A stretch of 39,159 nucleotides of DNA from a virus. The position numbers and the translations under genes are program-made. Under the pieces are notes generated by a model. That model did no database searches, was not told where the DNA came from, and saw only the letters and a list, made by a program, of their open reading frames with translations. Position 1 is the stretch's first letter, and each line of letters starts with the position of its first letter. Where the stretch lies: positions 1 to 39,159 of the IMG/VR virus record IMGVR_UViG_3300032288_000862; one strand, 5' to 3'. Positions 15,005-24,010 of the stretch are shown one piece after another.

Positions 15005-16483
15005 TTAAGGACAAGTTCCAAATTGAATGATTACGCCATTTGAATTTACTCGATACCAATTGTTAGCTCCAGCAGCGGTAGTCTTATAGTAGCCTGCACT
15101 TAGTTTAAACTGGCCGTTAGCATCACTGAATACCAAGTCATTCAATCCAAGAACTCCTGCACCACCAGTTACATATGCAACATAATATGTCTGGTCAATA
15201 GCATTAGTACAAGCAGTTGAACTGTCAAAATTATTAAGGCTAGATGCAAATGATGGCAAAGCAGCTGGGCATATAACATTTACATTAAATAGAGTTGTTG
15301 AGCAAATTCCAAATATACTAAGGTTCAATAAGGATGGACTAGCTGTTGTCTTTGGTATCACCATAACACATAGACCCGGTGCTGATGCAGTAAGTTGCAT
15401 TTGACCTGATGCTACTGAAACACTAGTAGTTGTACCCAATGAAGCAAAAGTAGTTCCATTGTACTCAAACTCTGAAATACTAGGATAAGGCGAATTTGCT
15501 ACTATACTGCAATCTGAATTACCAATAAAAGTAGGTAATCCTGCTGTGCCCTGAAGCCATCCTTCTGTCGGTGAAGATACACCGTTATAGTTCACACTAT
15601 TGTACGTGGCCAATATTCCATCAGCTAGACCTTGTGGGTTAAACTTAACAACAATAGCCCCAGTACCAGTGCCTACACTTGTCTCAACATAATACACACC
15701 CTGACCTCCACTACCATTTATTGATCCTCCACAAGGAACTGGAACTAGACAAGTACCAAATAAAACAATTGCTCCATTTGCATCCACCTGATACCAATTG
15801 TTAGCACCTGCGTCATTAGTCTTGTAGAACCCTGCTGCTAATTTAAACTGGCCATTGGCATCGCTAAATACTAAGTCGTATAATCCCAGAACACCAGCAG
15901 CTCCATTCACATGAGCTACGTAATACGTTTGGTCTATAGCATCAGCGCAAGCCAATTCACTATTGGCGTTCACTGTGCTTGAATCAAACGATGGTAGCGC
16001 AGCTGGGCATGAAACTGAAACGCTAAATACAGCACCAGTACATGGCCCAACAAATGTAAGGTTTAGAATAGATGGAGATGCCGCTGTCTTAGGTATAACC
16101 ATAACGCAATTGCCCGGAGCAGAAGCAGTAAGTTGTAGCTGACCTGCGGCTATAGTCACAGGTTCTGTAGTACCTAATGGAGCAAATGTTGTCCCATTAT
16201 ATTGGAATTCATTAAGTGTATAAGGTGACCCTGAAACTATGCCACTGCTACAAGCATCAGATGATGACCCAAGATAAGTAGTTAACCCTGCTGTACCTTG
16301 TCTCCATCCAAATGTTGGAGATGATAATCCATTGTAAACAGTACTATTATAAACAGCTTTAATTCCCTCTGGCACAGCTGTAGGATTAAACCTAACAATT
16401 ACCGCTCCAGTAGGGCTACCAAGATTTGTATTTAAATAATACACACCCTGTGTACCATTGGCATTTATTGTACTTCCACATGG
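15005..16483 (-). repeat. Two tandem units of about 740 bases within the 552-residue gene
   Basis: The unit running from about 16483 to 15740 and the unit from about 15740 to 15005 encode homologous blocks. They share peptide landmarks (QGVYY, CVMVIPKT, AIDQTYYVA, SDANGQFKL, FGTC) in the same order and spacing, with clear DNA similarity over the last 200 bases of each unit. Unit edges are approximate. Confidence 0.8.
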
Positions 16484-16663
16484 AACAGCACAGGCAGGGC
16501 AAGTCTGCTGAGGTAATAGCACTCCAGATAACTGCTCTCTAACAATAGACCCATCGGAATAGAAACCATTTGCAGCCACTGTAGTCAACGCAGCATTTGA
16601 GTATACCACCGAAGCAGTGCTAAGTGATGGGGCATCTAAATAAAATGTTCCTGATGTTGCCAT
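15005..16663 (-). CDS. Duplicated beta-rich surface protein, receptor-binding candidate
   Basis: A 552-residue, glycine/serine/threonine-rich protein of low charge, probably all beta. After an N-terminal lead of about 60 residues (ending QQTCPACAVPCG) it holds two units of about 245 residues. Each starts PCG-[ST]-x-N and QGVYY, continues with TGA-[VI]-[IV]-V-[RK]-FNP, QGTAGL, CVMVIPKT, CPAALPSF, DQTYYVA and LVFSDANGQFKL, and ends NNWY-[QR]-V then FGTC. The cysteines recur at matching places. The N-terminal lead also has a decayed unit end (VVYSNAALTTVAANGFYSDG). Lying between the tail stabilization-type gene and a conserved tail gene, it is a good candidate for a tail spike, muzzle decoration or adhesin. 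The role is inferred. No enzyme motif was seen. Confidence 0.6.
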   Translation of the reverse strand: MATSGTFYLDAPSLSTASVVYSNAALTTVAANGFYSDGSIVREQLSGVLLPQQTCPACAVPCGSTINANGTQGVYYLNTNLGSPTGAVIVRFNPTAVPEGIKAVYNSTVYNGLSSPTFGWRQGTAGLTTYLGSSSDACSSGIVSGSPYTLNEFQYNGTTFAPLGTTEPVTIAAGQLQLTASAPGNCVMVIPKTAASPSILNLTFVGPCTGAVFSVSVSCPAALPSFDSSTVNANSELACADAIDQTYYVAHVNGAAGVLGLYDLVFSDANGQFKLAAGFYKTNDAGANNWYQVDANGAIVLFGTCLVPVPCGGSINGSGGQGVYYVETSVGTGTGAIVVKFNPQGLADGILATYNSVNYNGVSSPTEGWLQGTAGLPTFIGNSDCSIVANSPYPSISEFEYNGTTFASLGTTTSVSVASGQMQLTASAPGLCVMVIPKTTASPSLLNLSIFGICSTTLFNVNVICPAALPSFASSLNNFDSSTACTNAIDQTYYVAYVTGGAGVLGLNDLVFSDANGQFKLSAGYYKTTAAGANNWYRVNSNGVIIQFGTCP

Positions 16664-16673
16664 ATTAACTTGT

Positions 16674-19600
16674 TTATGCGCAGCCGCAGCATGCGTCTAG
16701 AGTAGTTGTATTAGAGTAGCAAAGAGTTACAGGGGCTGAGTTTCTGTAATCCCAAATTAGATAAAGATAATTTCCACTGCTAGGTACAGTGAATGATCCT
16801 GAGAAGAATCCAGCACTGCCAGTTATTGGACTAACCACCGTAGATGCAGCAATCAATGATGCAATGTTAGCAGGATTGTTTGCGTATAGCGTATTGCTAC
16901 GAAGATATCTAAACTTATCCTGTCCTAACACAAAATCAAATGTATCAAAGTCAATCTTATTAGATATAATCTGTAAGCTTGATCCTCCTGTTGGTATACC
17001 TGATGTTCCTTCCGCCCCTACAATTGTATTGTATTGAGATACTATAGGACTTGCGCTTCCTGTAGCAAATGTAACAAGAGTAGATTGCAATGGTGATACA
17101 AAAGATCCATCAGTATATCTGTACTGATTGTGGATAAACTTACCTGCATCAACCACACTAGTAAGAGTCACATTAACAATAGTTAGAGCCTGTTGAACAG
17201 GGCAGCTATGTCTTACTGTTATCTCTAAAGGATTCGATGCAATTATCGCAACCGTACTTACGTTAACAGAGTTAGAGTTCTTATTAAACTGCAATGATCC
17301 TGATGTAGTTACAGGTCCAGATGTCTGAGTAACGCCATTGTAAGTTACTGATATAGTAAACGATGCAGTAGACCCAGCAGGTACAGTATAAGTCAATGTT
17401 GTAAGTCCAACAGCCTGACCTAAGTCAACACAATAATTTTGTGTATTCCCTGTAGGTATAGTAAATGTCTGAGCAACACCACATGATAAGCATTCCACTG
17501 GCCTAGGTAACTCCTCAGAGTTGGTAGTCAAAACGTATTCATTTAGATACGGATCATATCCGCCTAGCTTCTGAGTATTGAATGACTGAATGAACTCATC
17601 TCTGAACCAAGTCCTCATCCCCATCTCAGAGATTACAGCAAGGTCATTGCCTCTTAATTGAATTACTGCACCACGCTTTACATCTGTAAAGAATCTATCG
17701 TATCCCCACTGAACATAGCTCTCCGGGTGGAAGCTAATGCCAAACTCCTCTTGTCTAGCTATCTGAGTACCAAGTATCTCAGGCACTGATGAGATAGCAC
17801 CACCACCTGCTGAGTCAGAAATCAAATTCTTACTGGCAAGCACATAGGATATCTTATCCTCCTGTAGTACAAGCACATCTGTCTCACGACCATCTAAAAC
17901 ATAGATAGGTCCAAATGATACCTCAAGGTACTTGTAGTTAAGCAGACCAAGGTTAAACTCATTGAGCTTATTAACATTACTCTCAAAGTTATACACACCA
18001 CTATAGGTCATGTCTGCAAATCTCCTAACCCTTCTATAGTCCTGAGCAGATACAGCAGTTACTCTGTTACCTAATGTAAGTGTCCTACCAATAATTGAGT
18101 CAAGAATCTTATAGCTCTCCGCCCCGTTGCCAAAGCAGAAGCAGTTAAAGAACTGCGTGTCAATAATTGCTGATGCTGATATTGTCTGATTCTGAACGTT
18201 ACCAGTGTGGTATCCATTTACAATTGGAAGAGACAAGTCATTCTCAAAGAATATATCAGGAGATGCATCAGATGGCTCAGTCTCAAATATAATAGTTGAG
18301 TCAGCACGGAACACCTCGAACGTAGCAATAATAGTAGACCTTCTAGAATTTCTATAAAGTGTACCAGTACAACGAACGGTGCCAGACATAACAAGTGACA
18401 ACTCATTAGTGACTGTGTTTCTAGCAAATCGATACTTGTTAGTACATGTTTCAGGATCAGAAATAGCAGCTGTTGCTGACCCTGTATTATAATTATATAC
18501 TGTAGATATGTAGTCATTCTGGATTTCGCATCCATCCCCTCCTACATCTTGAATACCCTGATCTAGAACTACTTGAACATTGTCTCCATTAAACCAATCG
18601 ACCATGTTGTTATAGTCAGCAGATGCAATCATGGTCTTCTCTAGAGTATATATTCTCTTCTCACAATCACCATTGCCCTTACCTACACCAAGTCTTTGGA
18701 ACTTAAGGTTTATCTTTATCCTACTACCAGCAGGTACAGTATAGTCCTCATATACCCATGTAGGATTAGCAGGAGAATCATATCCAGCTACCCTCTTAGA
18801 GTTCATTGGATAACTTAATCTTGGGTAGTCCCCTCCATTATTCTCATCTACCTGAATAGTACCTGGTGCTATAATGTCATCCTGGCCTTTAACTACAGCG
18901 AAGTTATTTGGATTAATCTTTATGTATACACCAGCAGGTACAGGGATATTTACGTTTGGATCTAGATCACTTGGTATCTCAATGAATCCTTCTACCTGAG
19001 ACTCTTTCTCAAGCACAGTAGTGTACACACAATTCTGTGTAGGACCATTAGTATCAGCCTTTACAATTAGTCTATCTCCCTGCTGAACCTTTCTGGCATT
19101 CTCGCCCTCAAGCAAGAAGAACACGTTATTAGTTAGCGGATCATTGAAGAATATTGTGCTATATATTGTGTCATAGTTCTCCTCATCAGGCTTAATCACA
19201 AACTTATATCGTGTTGCCCAATATGGTGGCTTCTGAGTTGAAGGTATAGTAACCTGTATTGAGTTCTTTGTATCAGATGCTGAACATGGTATGTGAACAG
19301 TATTGTTTGGACTGACTAAAGCAGTTGTTGACCTGTTAAATTCATCCATGTACACGATGCCAATCTCATATCCTCTATTGCTATGCAAGCTTCTTGAAGA
19401 GTTTATCTTCTGATAGAACGCATTAACATTAGTAAACTCATAGTACTCGTACACGTTTACTGTTGGGGTAGTCGTATTATTGACATACCTCATTGTAAGC
19501 AATTGTATGCCTATGTATGGGCTCCCTGGTGATGTGATGATACCCAGACCCTGACCAGCAGATCCAATACCACTCTGGTATTTAATCAAAGCATTTAAGT

Positions 19601-21098
19601 TCTGTAGCAGTGAGCAGTTAAACTGGTCGGTAAATGTTGTCCCATTACAAGAGTTTGCTACAGTAGTGACATTAGAAATAGTTCCTATAGCATCTTGAAA
19701 CTCATCACTACTTGCCAGCTCATATACTGATGAGTAATCCTTAGGTAGTACAAATGAGAAGTTAAGAGATACACTATCATTAGTCTCTGTAGGGAACGGA
19801 GTATCACCTGAGAACCCCTGATGATCAAAGGTTATATCAAGCGTAATAGAGGCCCCCTCAACGAGTTCAAATGGCATAAGGTCTAGTAACACCACTGAGC
19901 CTGGAATCGTCTGAGCACCGCCAAAATTATAGGTTCCTGAGGTAAAAGAATTTGTTATCTCAGAGTTGTCAAGCTCATCAGATATTAACTGCGTAGAGTA
20001 CTCAAGCTTTACAGGATTACTATTAGCATCCACCATGTCATACCCCTCAACATAGTTGCCATACATGAGTCTGTTGCCCATGATGGTCTGAGCCTTAGCC
20101 AGCAATGGTACGTTGTCGTACAATCTAAGCAGCTCACTTTCAGGTAGAACGGTAAATATCTTACTATTTGTAAATGTGTATGTACGGTCTTCATTATTAG
20201 TGAATCCAAGGTCAGCCTTATTAAGCTTCTCAATGACCTTAATCACATTGCTATTGGTATCCTTAAACAATAAGTCAATACCAACTACTAGTGGACCACC
20301 TGTATTGTAAGTTACTCTAGCACCATTAAACTGATTCTGCATACCATCATTGAGGTAGCTGTTAATGCTAAAGCTAAACTGCTTAGGTTGAAACGCAGGA
20401 GCAGACCACTGAGATGTGGCACTGTACTCCCCATCCTCATACTCGTATCGATACGCAAAGCATATGTACCTACTCTCTAGGAAGTTATTCTGATCACCCG
20501 TATTTATTAATGTAACGCTAGGTGACTGCACCGGTGGCTTCTTAATAACAAGAATAGACTCAGCACTAAACTGGTCTATGTTACCAACAGGATCAGGGTA
20601 GTTCTTCAGTATGTTTATTACCCTCGGTGGGTTATAGTCATCAGTGAAGAATATTAAGTTGTCAATAATACTTACCCCTGTAATTAGATACTCAGGGTTA
20701 AAATTTAGCGTAGTATTACTACCACCCCCATCGTTGATACTAATCAAGTGGTAGGTCAATATGTTGTTGTACACGTTGAATGACACAATCATATCAAGCT
20801 TACCTGTAGCACCTACTGGGAAGTTGGAGTCATGGATAAACCAATAGATAGTCTCGTTGGTGTTGTCCGCTATAGTGCCTATGCATCTAGCAGAAGAACT
20901 TAGTGCTGTTCCATTAACATACTTAACTGTAGTTAACTTGCTGTTGCCCTTAGTATTTTCAATGACACCAATCTCAGAGTTTTCAGTAGACCCCATGCGA
21001 ACATTAAGCGCATCGATATACTCTCCATCAGGAATGAGTCGTTCATCAACGACCTTATTCATTCTCCCAGCTATGAAGTTTCTTGTGATGTTAGTCAT
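16674..21098 (-). CDS. Tail stabilization-type protein, 1474 residues
   Basis: A 1474-residue virion protein. The N-terminus, NFIAGRMNKVVDERLIPDGE, then DALNVRMG and GNSKLT, matches the start of the large 'stabilization protein' of crAss-like and other short-tailed Bacteroidetes phages, possibly part of the outer tail (muzzle) assembly. Long beta-rich stretches follow, with FFTDDYNPPRVINI near residue 160 suggesting a beta-propeller-like repeat. Near residues 1200-1310 there is a probable Ig-like insert bounded by cysteines (CLSCGVAQTF to RHSCP). The last residues are DACCGCA, an unusual cysteine cluster. It lies 1 base from the tail-tube-type gene upstream and before the duplicated surface protein. 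Assignment by family likeness is good; the assembly role is inferred. Confidence 0.75.
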   Translation of the reverse strand: MTNITRNFIAGRMNKVVDERLIPDGEYIDALNVRMGSTENSEIGVIENTKGNSKLTTVKYVNGTALSSSARCIGTIADNTNETIYWFIHDSNFPVGATGKLDMIVSFNVYNNILTYHLISINDGGGSNTTLNFNPEYLITGVSIIDNLIFFTDDYNPPRVINILKNYPDPVGNIDQFSAESILVIKKPPVQSPSVTLINTGDQNNFLESRYICFAYRYEYEDGEYSATSQWSAPAFQPKQFSFSINSYLNDGMQNQFNGARVTYNTGGPLVVGIDLLFKDTNSNVIKVIEKLNKADLGFTNNEDRTYTFTNSKIFTVLPESELLRLYDNVPLLAKAQTIMGNRLMYGNYVEGYDMVDANSNPVKLEYSTQLISDELDNSEITNSFTSGTYNFGGAQTIPGSVVLLDLMPFELVEGASITLDITFDHQGFSGDTPFPTETNDSVSLNFSFVLPKDYSSVYELASSDEFQDAIGTISNVTTVANSCNGTTFTDQFNCSLLQNLNALIKYQSGIGSAGQGLGIITSPGSPYIGIQLLTMRYVNNTTTPTVNVYEYYEFTNVNAFYQKINSSRSLHSNRGYEIGIVYMDEFNRSTTALVSPNNTVHIPCSASDTKNSIQVTIPSTQKPPYWATRYKFVIKPDEENYDTIYSTIFFNDPLTNNVFFLLEGENARKVQQGDRLIVKADTNGPTQNCVYTTVLEKESQVEGFIEIPSDLDPNVNIPVPAGVYIKINPNNFAVVKGQDDIIAPGTIQVDENNGGDYPRLSYPMNSKRVAGYDSPANPTWVYEDYTVPAGSRIKINLKFQRLGVGKGNGDCEKRIYTLEKTMIASADYNNMVDWFNGDNVQVVLDQGIQDVGGDGCEIQNDYISTVYNYNTGSATAAISDPETCTNKYRFARNTVTNELSLVMSGTVRCTGTLYRNSRRSTIIATFEVFRADSTIIFETEPSDASPDIFFENDLSLPIVNGYHTGNVQNQTISASAIIDTQFFNCFCFGNGAESYKILDSIIGRTLTLGNRVTAVSAQDYRRVRRFADMTYSGVYNFESNVNKLNEFNLGLLNYKYLEVSFGPIYVLDGRETDVLVLQEDKISYVLASKNLISDSAGGGAISSVPEILGTQIARQEEFGISFHPESYVQWGYDRFFTDVKRGAVIQLRGNDLAVISEMGMRTWFRDEFIQSFNTQKLGGYDPYLNEYVLTTNSEELPRPVECLSCGVAQTFTIPTGNTQNYCVDLGQAVGLTTLTYTVPAGSTASFTISVTYNGVTQTSGPVTTSGSLQFNKNSNSVNVSTVAIIASNPLEITVRHSCPVQQALTIVNVTLTSVVDAGKFIHNQYRYTDGSFVSPLQSTLVTFATGSASPIVSQYNTIVGAEGTSGIPTGGSSLQIISNKIDFDTFDFVLGQDKFRYLRSNTLYANNPANIASLIAASTVVSPITGSAGFFSGSFTVPSSGNYLYLIWDYRNSAPVTLCYSNTTTLDACCGCA

Positions 21099-21099
21099 A

Positions 21100-22023
21100 T
21101 TATTTCAACCACTTGTCCATGCCACGTAGATTCATCAATAGTCTACCTGGGTGAATGTTACTCAATCTTATTTTAGAATTTCTTAGAAGAGCAGTCTTCT
21201 CTTTTCTTGCACGGTTCACAATGTACTCCTGTACACCAAGCTTAGAGTTTAATATTTCATACGTAATGTACGCATAAATAAATTTTTCAAACAATTTATT
21301 TACACTAACACTCGCATCATTCCCATTCTCAAGCCCATCAGATATGTACTCTAATATCACTGATTCGCCATACATGTCTGAGTTGAAGTTAATCACACCA
21401 CTCTTGGCATCAATATTAAATGTAGGGTTGAAGTTAGCGGTCTCAGTATTCAATCCATATCTCGCTCCAATCCCATAGTCAAAGTACCAGTTACCATCCA
21501 TGTTCCATCCTTCTTGACCATCGTATGGGCTCTGAGGATTCAAGTATATACTTCTCTTGATACCCTCTAATCTCTGTAAGTCAATCTCAGAAAACTCAGG
21601 GGACAATGCATTACCTTGTTGGTCAAACAATATCCTTCCAGTGTTATCCTGAAGGTAAGCCAATGAAGAAAGAACTTGAATGTTCTCAGTTAATGGTCTT
21701 AGATACCCATCCTTATATAGGTTTACCCTAACCCAGTTGACATAGTCAGATGGTAGGATATACTTAAGTGTATCATTTACAGTTAGTTCTAGAACCTTTA
21801 CCTGCTTGAATGCATCGTAGTTCAGCTCCTGTATTGCTCTCTTGGCATGAAACAAAATCTTATACCGCTCCTCATTATTCACCAATGAGTGGTTTCCAGA
21901 GTACATCAACAAGAAGTTATTGACAATGTCCTGTAAGCTGACATACTGGTACGATCCCCAGTTTGCATCTACAGGAGCTACCCCGTTATTTTCGTAGTAC
22001 TTTTCTTGAGTGATGTATGCCAT
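21100..22023 (-). CDS. Neck ring / tail-tubular-type protein, 307 residues
   Basis: A 307-residue protein beginning MAYITQEKYYENNGVAP with YQYVSLQDIVNNFLLMYSG, then AKRAIQELNYDAFKQVKVLEL and LPSDYVNWVRVNLY. This pattern is strongly reminiscent of the crAss-like tail-tubular or ring protein, comparable in role to P22 gp4 or T7 gp11, which joins portal to tail. The C-terminus is helical and basic (EYIVNRARKEKTALLRNSKIRL). It follows another neck-type gene by 2 bases and precedes the tail stabilization gene by 1 base, the expected order. The role is from family likeness and order; which ring it forms is not known. Confidence 0.75.
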   Translation of the reverse strand: MAYITQEKYYENNGVAPVDANWGSYQYVSLQDIVNNFLLMYSGNHSLVNNEERYKILFHAKRAIQELNYDAFKQVKVLELTVNDTLKYILPSDYVNWVRVNLYKDGYLRPLTENIQVLSSLAYLQDNTGRILFDQQGNALSPEFSEIDLQRLEGIKRSIYLNPQSPYDGQEGWNMDGNWYFDYGIGARYGLNTETANFNPTFNIDAKSGVINFNSDMYGESVILEYISDGLENGNDASVSVNKLFEKFIYAYITYEILNSKLGVQEYIVNRARKEKTALLRNSKIRLSNIHPGRLLMNLRGMDKWLK

Positions 22024-22025
22024 GA

Positions 22026-22769
22026 TTATTGTGATTGTTTTTGTTCTTCAGCTCCACCAAATTGAACTGCCTCAATCTCACGTATAGACATACCGGCATA
22101 CTGAAGAATTTTTGTAACTAATTTTATCTCATCCTCTATAGGTAGCTCAAAGTCTTGGTATCCTAACCCAGCAGATTGATTGAACACAGGCTCACCATTA
22201 GTTAGCGTAGTGAATGTCCACTTAGGGTCCTTTGGATACCTGAAGTAGTTGGCATCCACCTCGTTAGCAAGATTAATAGTTGATGGGTATACGGTAAGTA
22301 TGCTACCTTCCTGAGTATAAGCAGGGAATGTTTCTGTTGGAGCAGTCAAGTTAGAGTTAATCAGCATCGTAATCTTACCATGAGTTACCTTGTCAGCCTC
22401 CCCCTTGAATACTCTAGTGGCACCAGATCCATCATACACAAGAATCTTATTGATCATAAAGTAATCAAAGCCAGTCGTTGTTACTGATGGCAGATAATAT
22501 CTATTTGAAGCAGAAGCCACCTGAGTGAGCGTAGATGTAGTAGCGAACAATTCAATCGCTTCCTCTAAAGTTTTTCTAACATTTGCATAGTCAGTACCTG
22601 AAACACGAGCATTCTCTTTGTTAATAGTATCATTGTACTCAGAGAAGTACTCCTCAAATAATTCTAGCTGAGCCTGCTTGGCAAACAGGTTGAAGTCAGA
22701 TGGGGAGATGTATCCGTAATTATTCTTGTTCAGAATTGCCAATACGGTATTTCGAACTGAGTTGATCAT
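22026..22769 (-). CDS. Neck/ring structural protein, 247 residues
   Basis: A 247-residue protein starting MINSVRNTVLAILNKNNYGY followed by SPSDFNLFAKQAQLELFEEYF, a helical opening typical of head-to-tail connector proteins in Bacteroidetes phages, then a beta-rich core (YYLPSVTTTG, ILTVYPSTINL, NYFRYPKDPKW) and a helical C-terminus (DEIKLVTKILQYAGMSIREIE). It ends in a Q-rich tail. It is the first gene after the strong terminator at 22794-22820 and has a TATATTTG promoter element 13 bases upstream of its ATG, so it may start the neck/tail transcription unit. The structural role is inferred. Confidence 0.7.
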   Translation of the reverse strand: MINSVRNTVLAILNKNNYGYISPSDFNLFAKQAQLELFEEYFSEYNDTINKENARVSGTDYANVRKTLEEAIELFATTSTLTQVASASNRYYLPSVTTTGFDYFMINKILVYDGSGATRVFKGEADKVTHGKITMLINSNLTAPTETFPAYTQEGSILTVYPSTINLANEVDANYFRYPKDPKWTFTTLTNGEPVFNQSAGLGYQDFELPIEDEIKLVTKILQYAGMSIREIEAVQFGGAEEQKQSQ

Positions 22770-22782
22770 TCTAGTCTTTTTA

Positions 22783-22790
22783 CAAATATA
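22783..22790 (-). promoter_or_regulatory. Bacteroidetes -7 box (TATATTTG) before the neck/tail genes
   Basis: On the minus strand the octamer TATATTTG, followed by TAA, lies 13 bases upstream of the ATG at 22769. It matches the Bacteroidetes -7 consensus TAnnTTTG and is identical over 11 bases to the promoter at 26885. No TTTG is found at the proper -33 distance, since the terminator hairpin occupies that place, so this is weaker than the other site. Confidence 0.4.
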
Positions 22791-22793
22791 AAC

Positions 22794-22820
22794 AAAAAAA
22801 AAGAGGGTGTTATTACACCC
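22794..22820 (-). terminator. Intrinsic terminator at the end of the capsid block
   Basis: On the minus strand GGGTGT pairs with ACACCC around an AATA loop (22805-22820) and is followed by TC and nine T residues (22794-22802). This is a textbook intrinsic terminator 35 bases after the stop of the 249-residue gene. Confidence 0.85.
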
Positions 22821-22854
22821 CCATTTTTAAACTTAAGCCCAAAAAAAACTATGC

Positions 22855-23604
22855 CTACAAATCTAAATTATTTTCTAACATTTTCAAAGCATCGATGCCA
22901 TCATCTGTCTTTAGGAACTGAGCCACGGCAAAGTATGGGTCATCACCATAAGAGACAGTAAGCATCTTTTTCTTTACAGAAGGTGTATTAAACCACACTT
23001 CCTTGTTATTATTTCTAAACGCCAGTAACTTGTTCTCAAAGAACACATGGATATTTGCCTGAAGTTTTAGCATTGGATCACGTAGGATATTCAAGAATCC
23101 CTTTGGATCTCTCTTTGCATAAATCAAGATATCACGCTTAAGCTCAGATGTTGTGAACTTGTTTGGATCTTTACTGAACAATACTCTAGCAATTGTCTCC
23201 ATCTGATCAACACTAAGTTGACGTGCTTCAATCAATGCATCTACTTCAGATGTAAGCTGCTCTACTTCCTTAGCTGCATCCTTCTCATAATCAACCTGAA
23301 TAAATGATAAGCCATTAAGTGGATGGTAGTGAAGAAACTGTTGTAGTACAGGGTTAGTTCTTGGAACTGATAGGAAGCCATTCTCAAAGATGATTGGCTC
23401 TACAATTGCGTTGCCATCTTGCTCATCCTCAAATGGAGACTTTTGATTGATGGCGTACCTTAGTGGTCTGTTGACATTATTCTCCTCATCAAAGTAAAGG
23501 AGTGGATACCTTCTAGTATTTCTTGAAGGTAGAGTAAAAGATAAAGGAGCAGACTCTCCCTTGAGTTTGTAAACTTTGTCAGAACTTATTGATTGCTTTT
23601 TCAT
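22855..23604 (-). CDS. Conserved capsid-region protein of unknown role, 249 residues
   Basis: Not assigned to a named family. A 249-residue protein beginning MKKQSISSDKVYKLKGESAP with LPSRNTRRYPLLYFDEE, a style I associate with proteins encoded near capsid genes in Bacteroidetes phages. There is a central helical region (EVEQLTSEVDALIEARQLS) and a helical C-terminus rich in K, D and hydrophobics (VSYGDDPYFAVAQFLKTDDG). No signal or membrane segment. It is the last gene of the scaffold/capsid block and is followed by the strong terminator at 22794-22820; a weaker hairpin lies upstream of it. A head-associated or late-function role is suggested by position only. Confidence 0.65.
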   Translation of the reverse strand: MKKQSISSDKVYKLKGESAPLSFTLPSRNTRRYPLLYFDEENNVNRPLRYAINQKSPFEDEQDGNAIVEPIIFENGFLSVPRTNPVLQQFLHYHPLNGLSFIQVDYEKDAAKEVEQLTSEVDALIEARQLSVDQMETIARVLFSKDPNKFTTSELKRDILIYAKRDPKGFLNILRDPMLKLQANIHVFFENKLLAFRNNNKEVWFNTPSVKKKMLTVSYGDDPYFAVAQFLKTDDGIDALKMLENNLDL

Positions 23605-23630
23605 TTGATTAGATTTAAAGATTTAAAATA

Positions 23631-23653
23631 GAGGGAGCCACAGCGACCCCCTC
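23631..23653 (-). terminator. Weak terminator-like hairpin after the 111-residue gene
   Basis: GAGGG (23631-23635) and CCCTC (23649-23653) form a 5-bp G/C-rich stem around a 13-base loop. On the minus strand it is followed by TATTTTAAAT. The T-run is interrupted, so partial termination or 3' end protection is more likely than full termination. Confidence 0.45.
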
Positions 23654-23662
23654 AGTTAATTA

Positions 23663-23998
23663 TTACTTCCCTGCTTTAAGCTTTTTAACTAATTGATTAG
23701 CTCCAAACTTACTCTCACTAGTAGCTATGTTCCCCTTTGATGTAACCTTACCACTTGCATCCTTAATGATATAGTTGTAGGTGTCTTTATCTGGCTTGTT
23801 CATATTTGTAGTATCAATAGACATCTTATATCCTTTGGTAAGATTAACATCCATTAATGCTCTTTTACTAGCAGGCTTCTTTGCTGGTTCGTCATAAATT
23901 CTAGAGGCCTTTACTGTAACCTCAGGAAGTGTTCGTGGTCCTTTAATCGGATCTCCTCCTTTTTTCTTGGGCACTGGCCCCATTACTTTCTTTGCCAT
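23663..23998 (-). CDS. Small basic capsid-region protein, paralogue B
   Basis: A 111-residue, lysine-rich protein. The N-terminus carries PKKKGGDPIK (residues 10-19) and then LPEVTVKASRI (24-34) followed by YDEPAKKP. The same arrangement occurs in the next upstream gene, so the two are paralogues. The C-terminal 60 residues form a separate, probably beta-rich domain (KGYKMSIDTTNMNKPDKDTY, YIIKDASGKVTSKG) that the paralogue lacks. There is no signal peptide. The position right after the major capsid gene, the high positive charge and the small size suggest a minor head protein or DNA-contacting internal protein. The leader AAACAAACAATATA is A-rich. The function is inferred only. Confidence 0.65.
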   Translation of the reverse strand: MAKKVMGPVPKKKGGDPIKGPRTLPEVTVKASRIYDEPAKKPASKRALMDVNLTKGYKMSIDTTNMNKPDKDTYNYIIKDASGKVTSKGNIATSESKFGANQLVKKLKAGK

Positions 23999-24010
23999 TA
24001 TATTGTTTGT

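Noticed and set aside
15000-15059. Longer start for the 268-residue tail gene.
   Set aside because: It overlaps the end of the 552-residue gene and adds an unrelated basic leader; the ATG at 14999 matches the family-like start.
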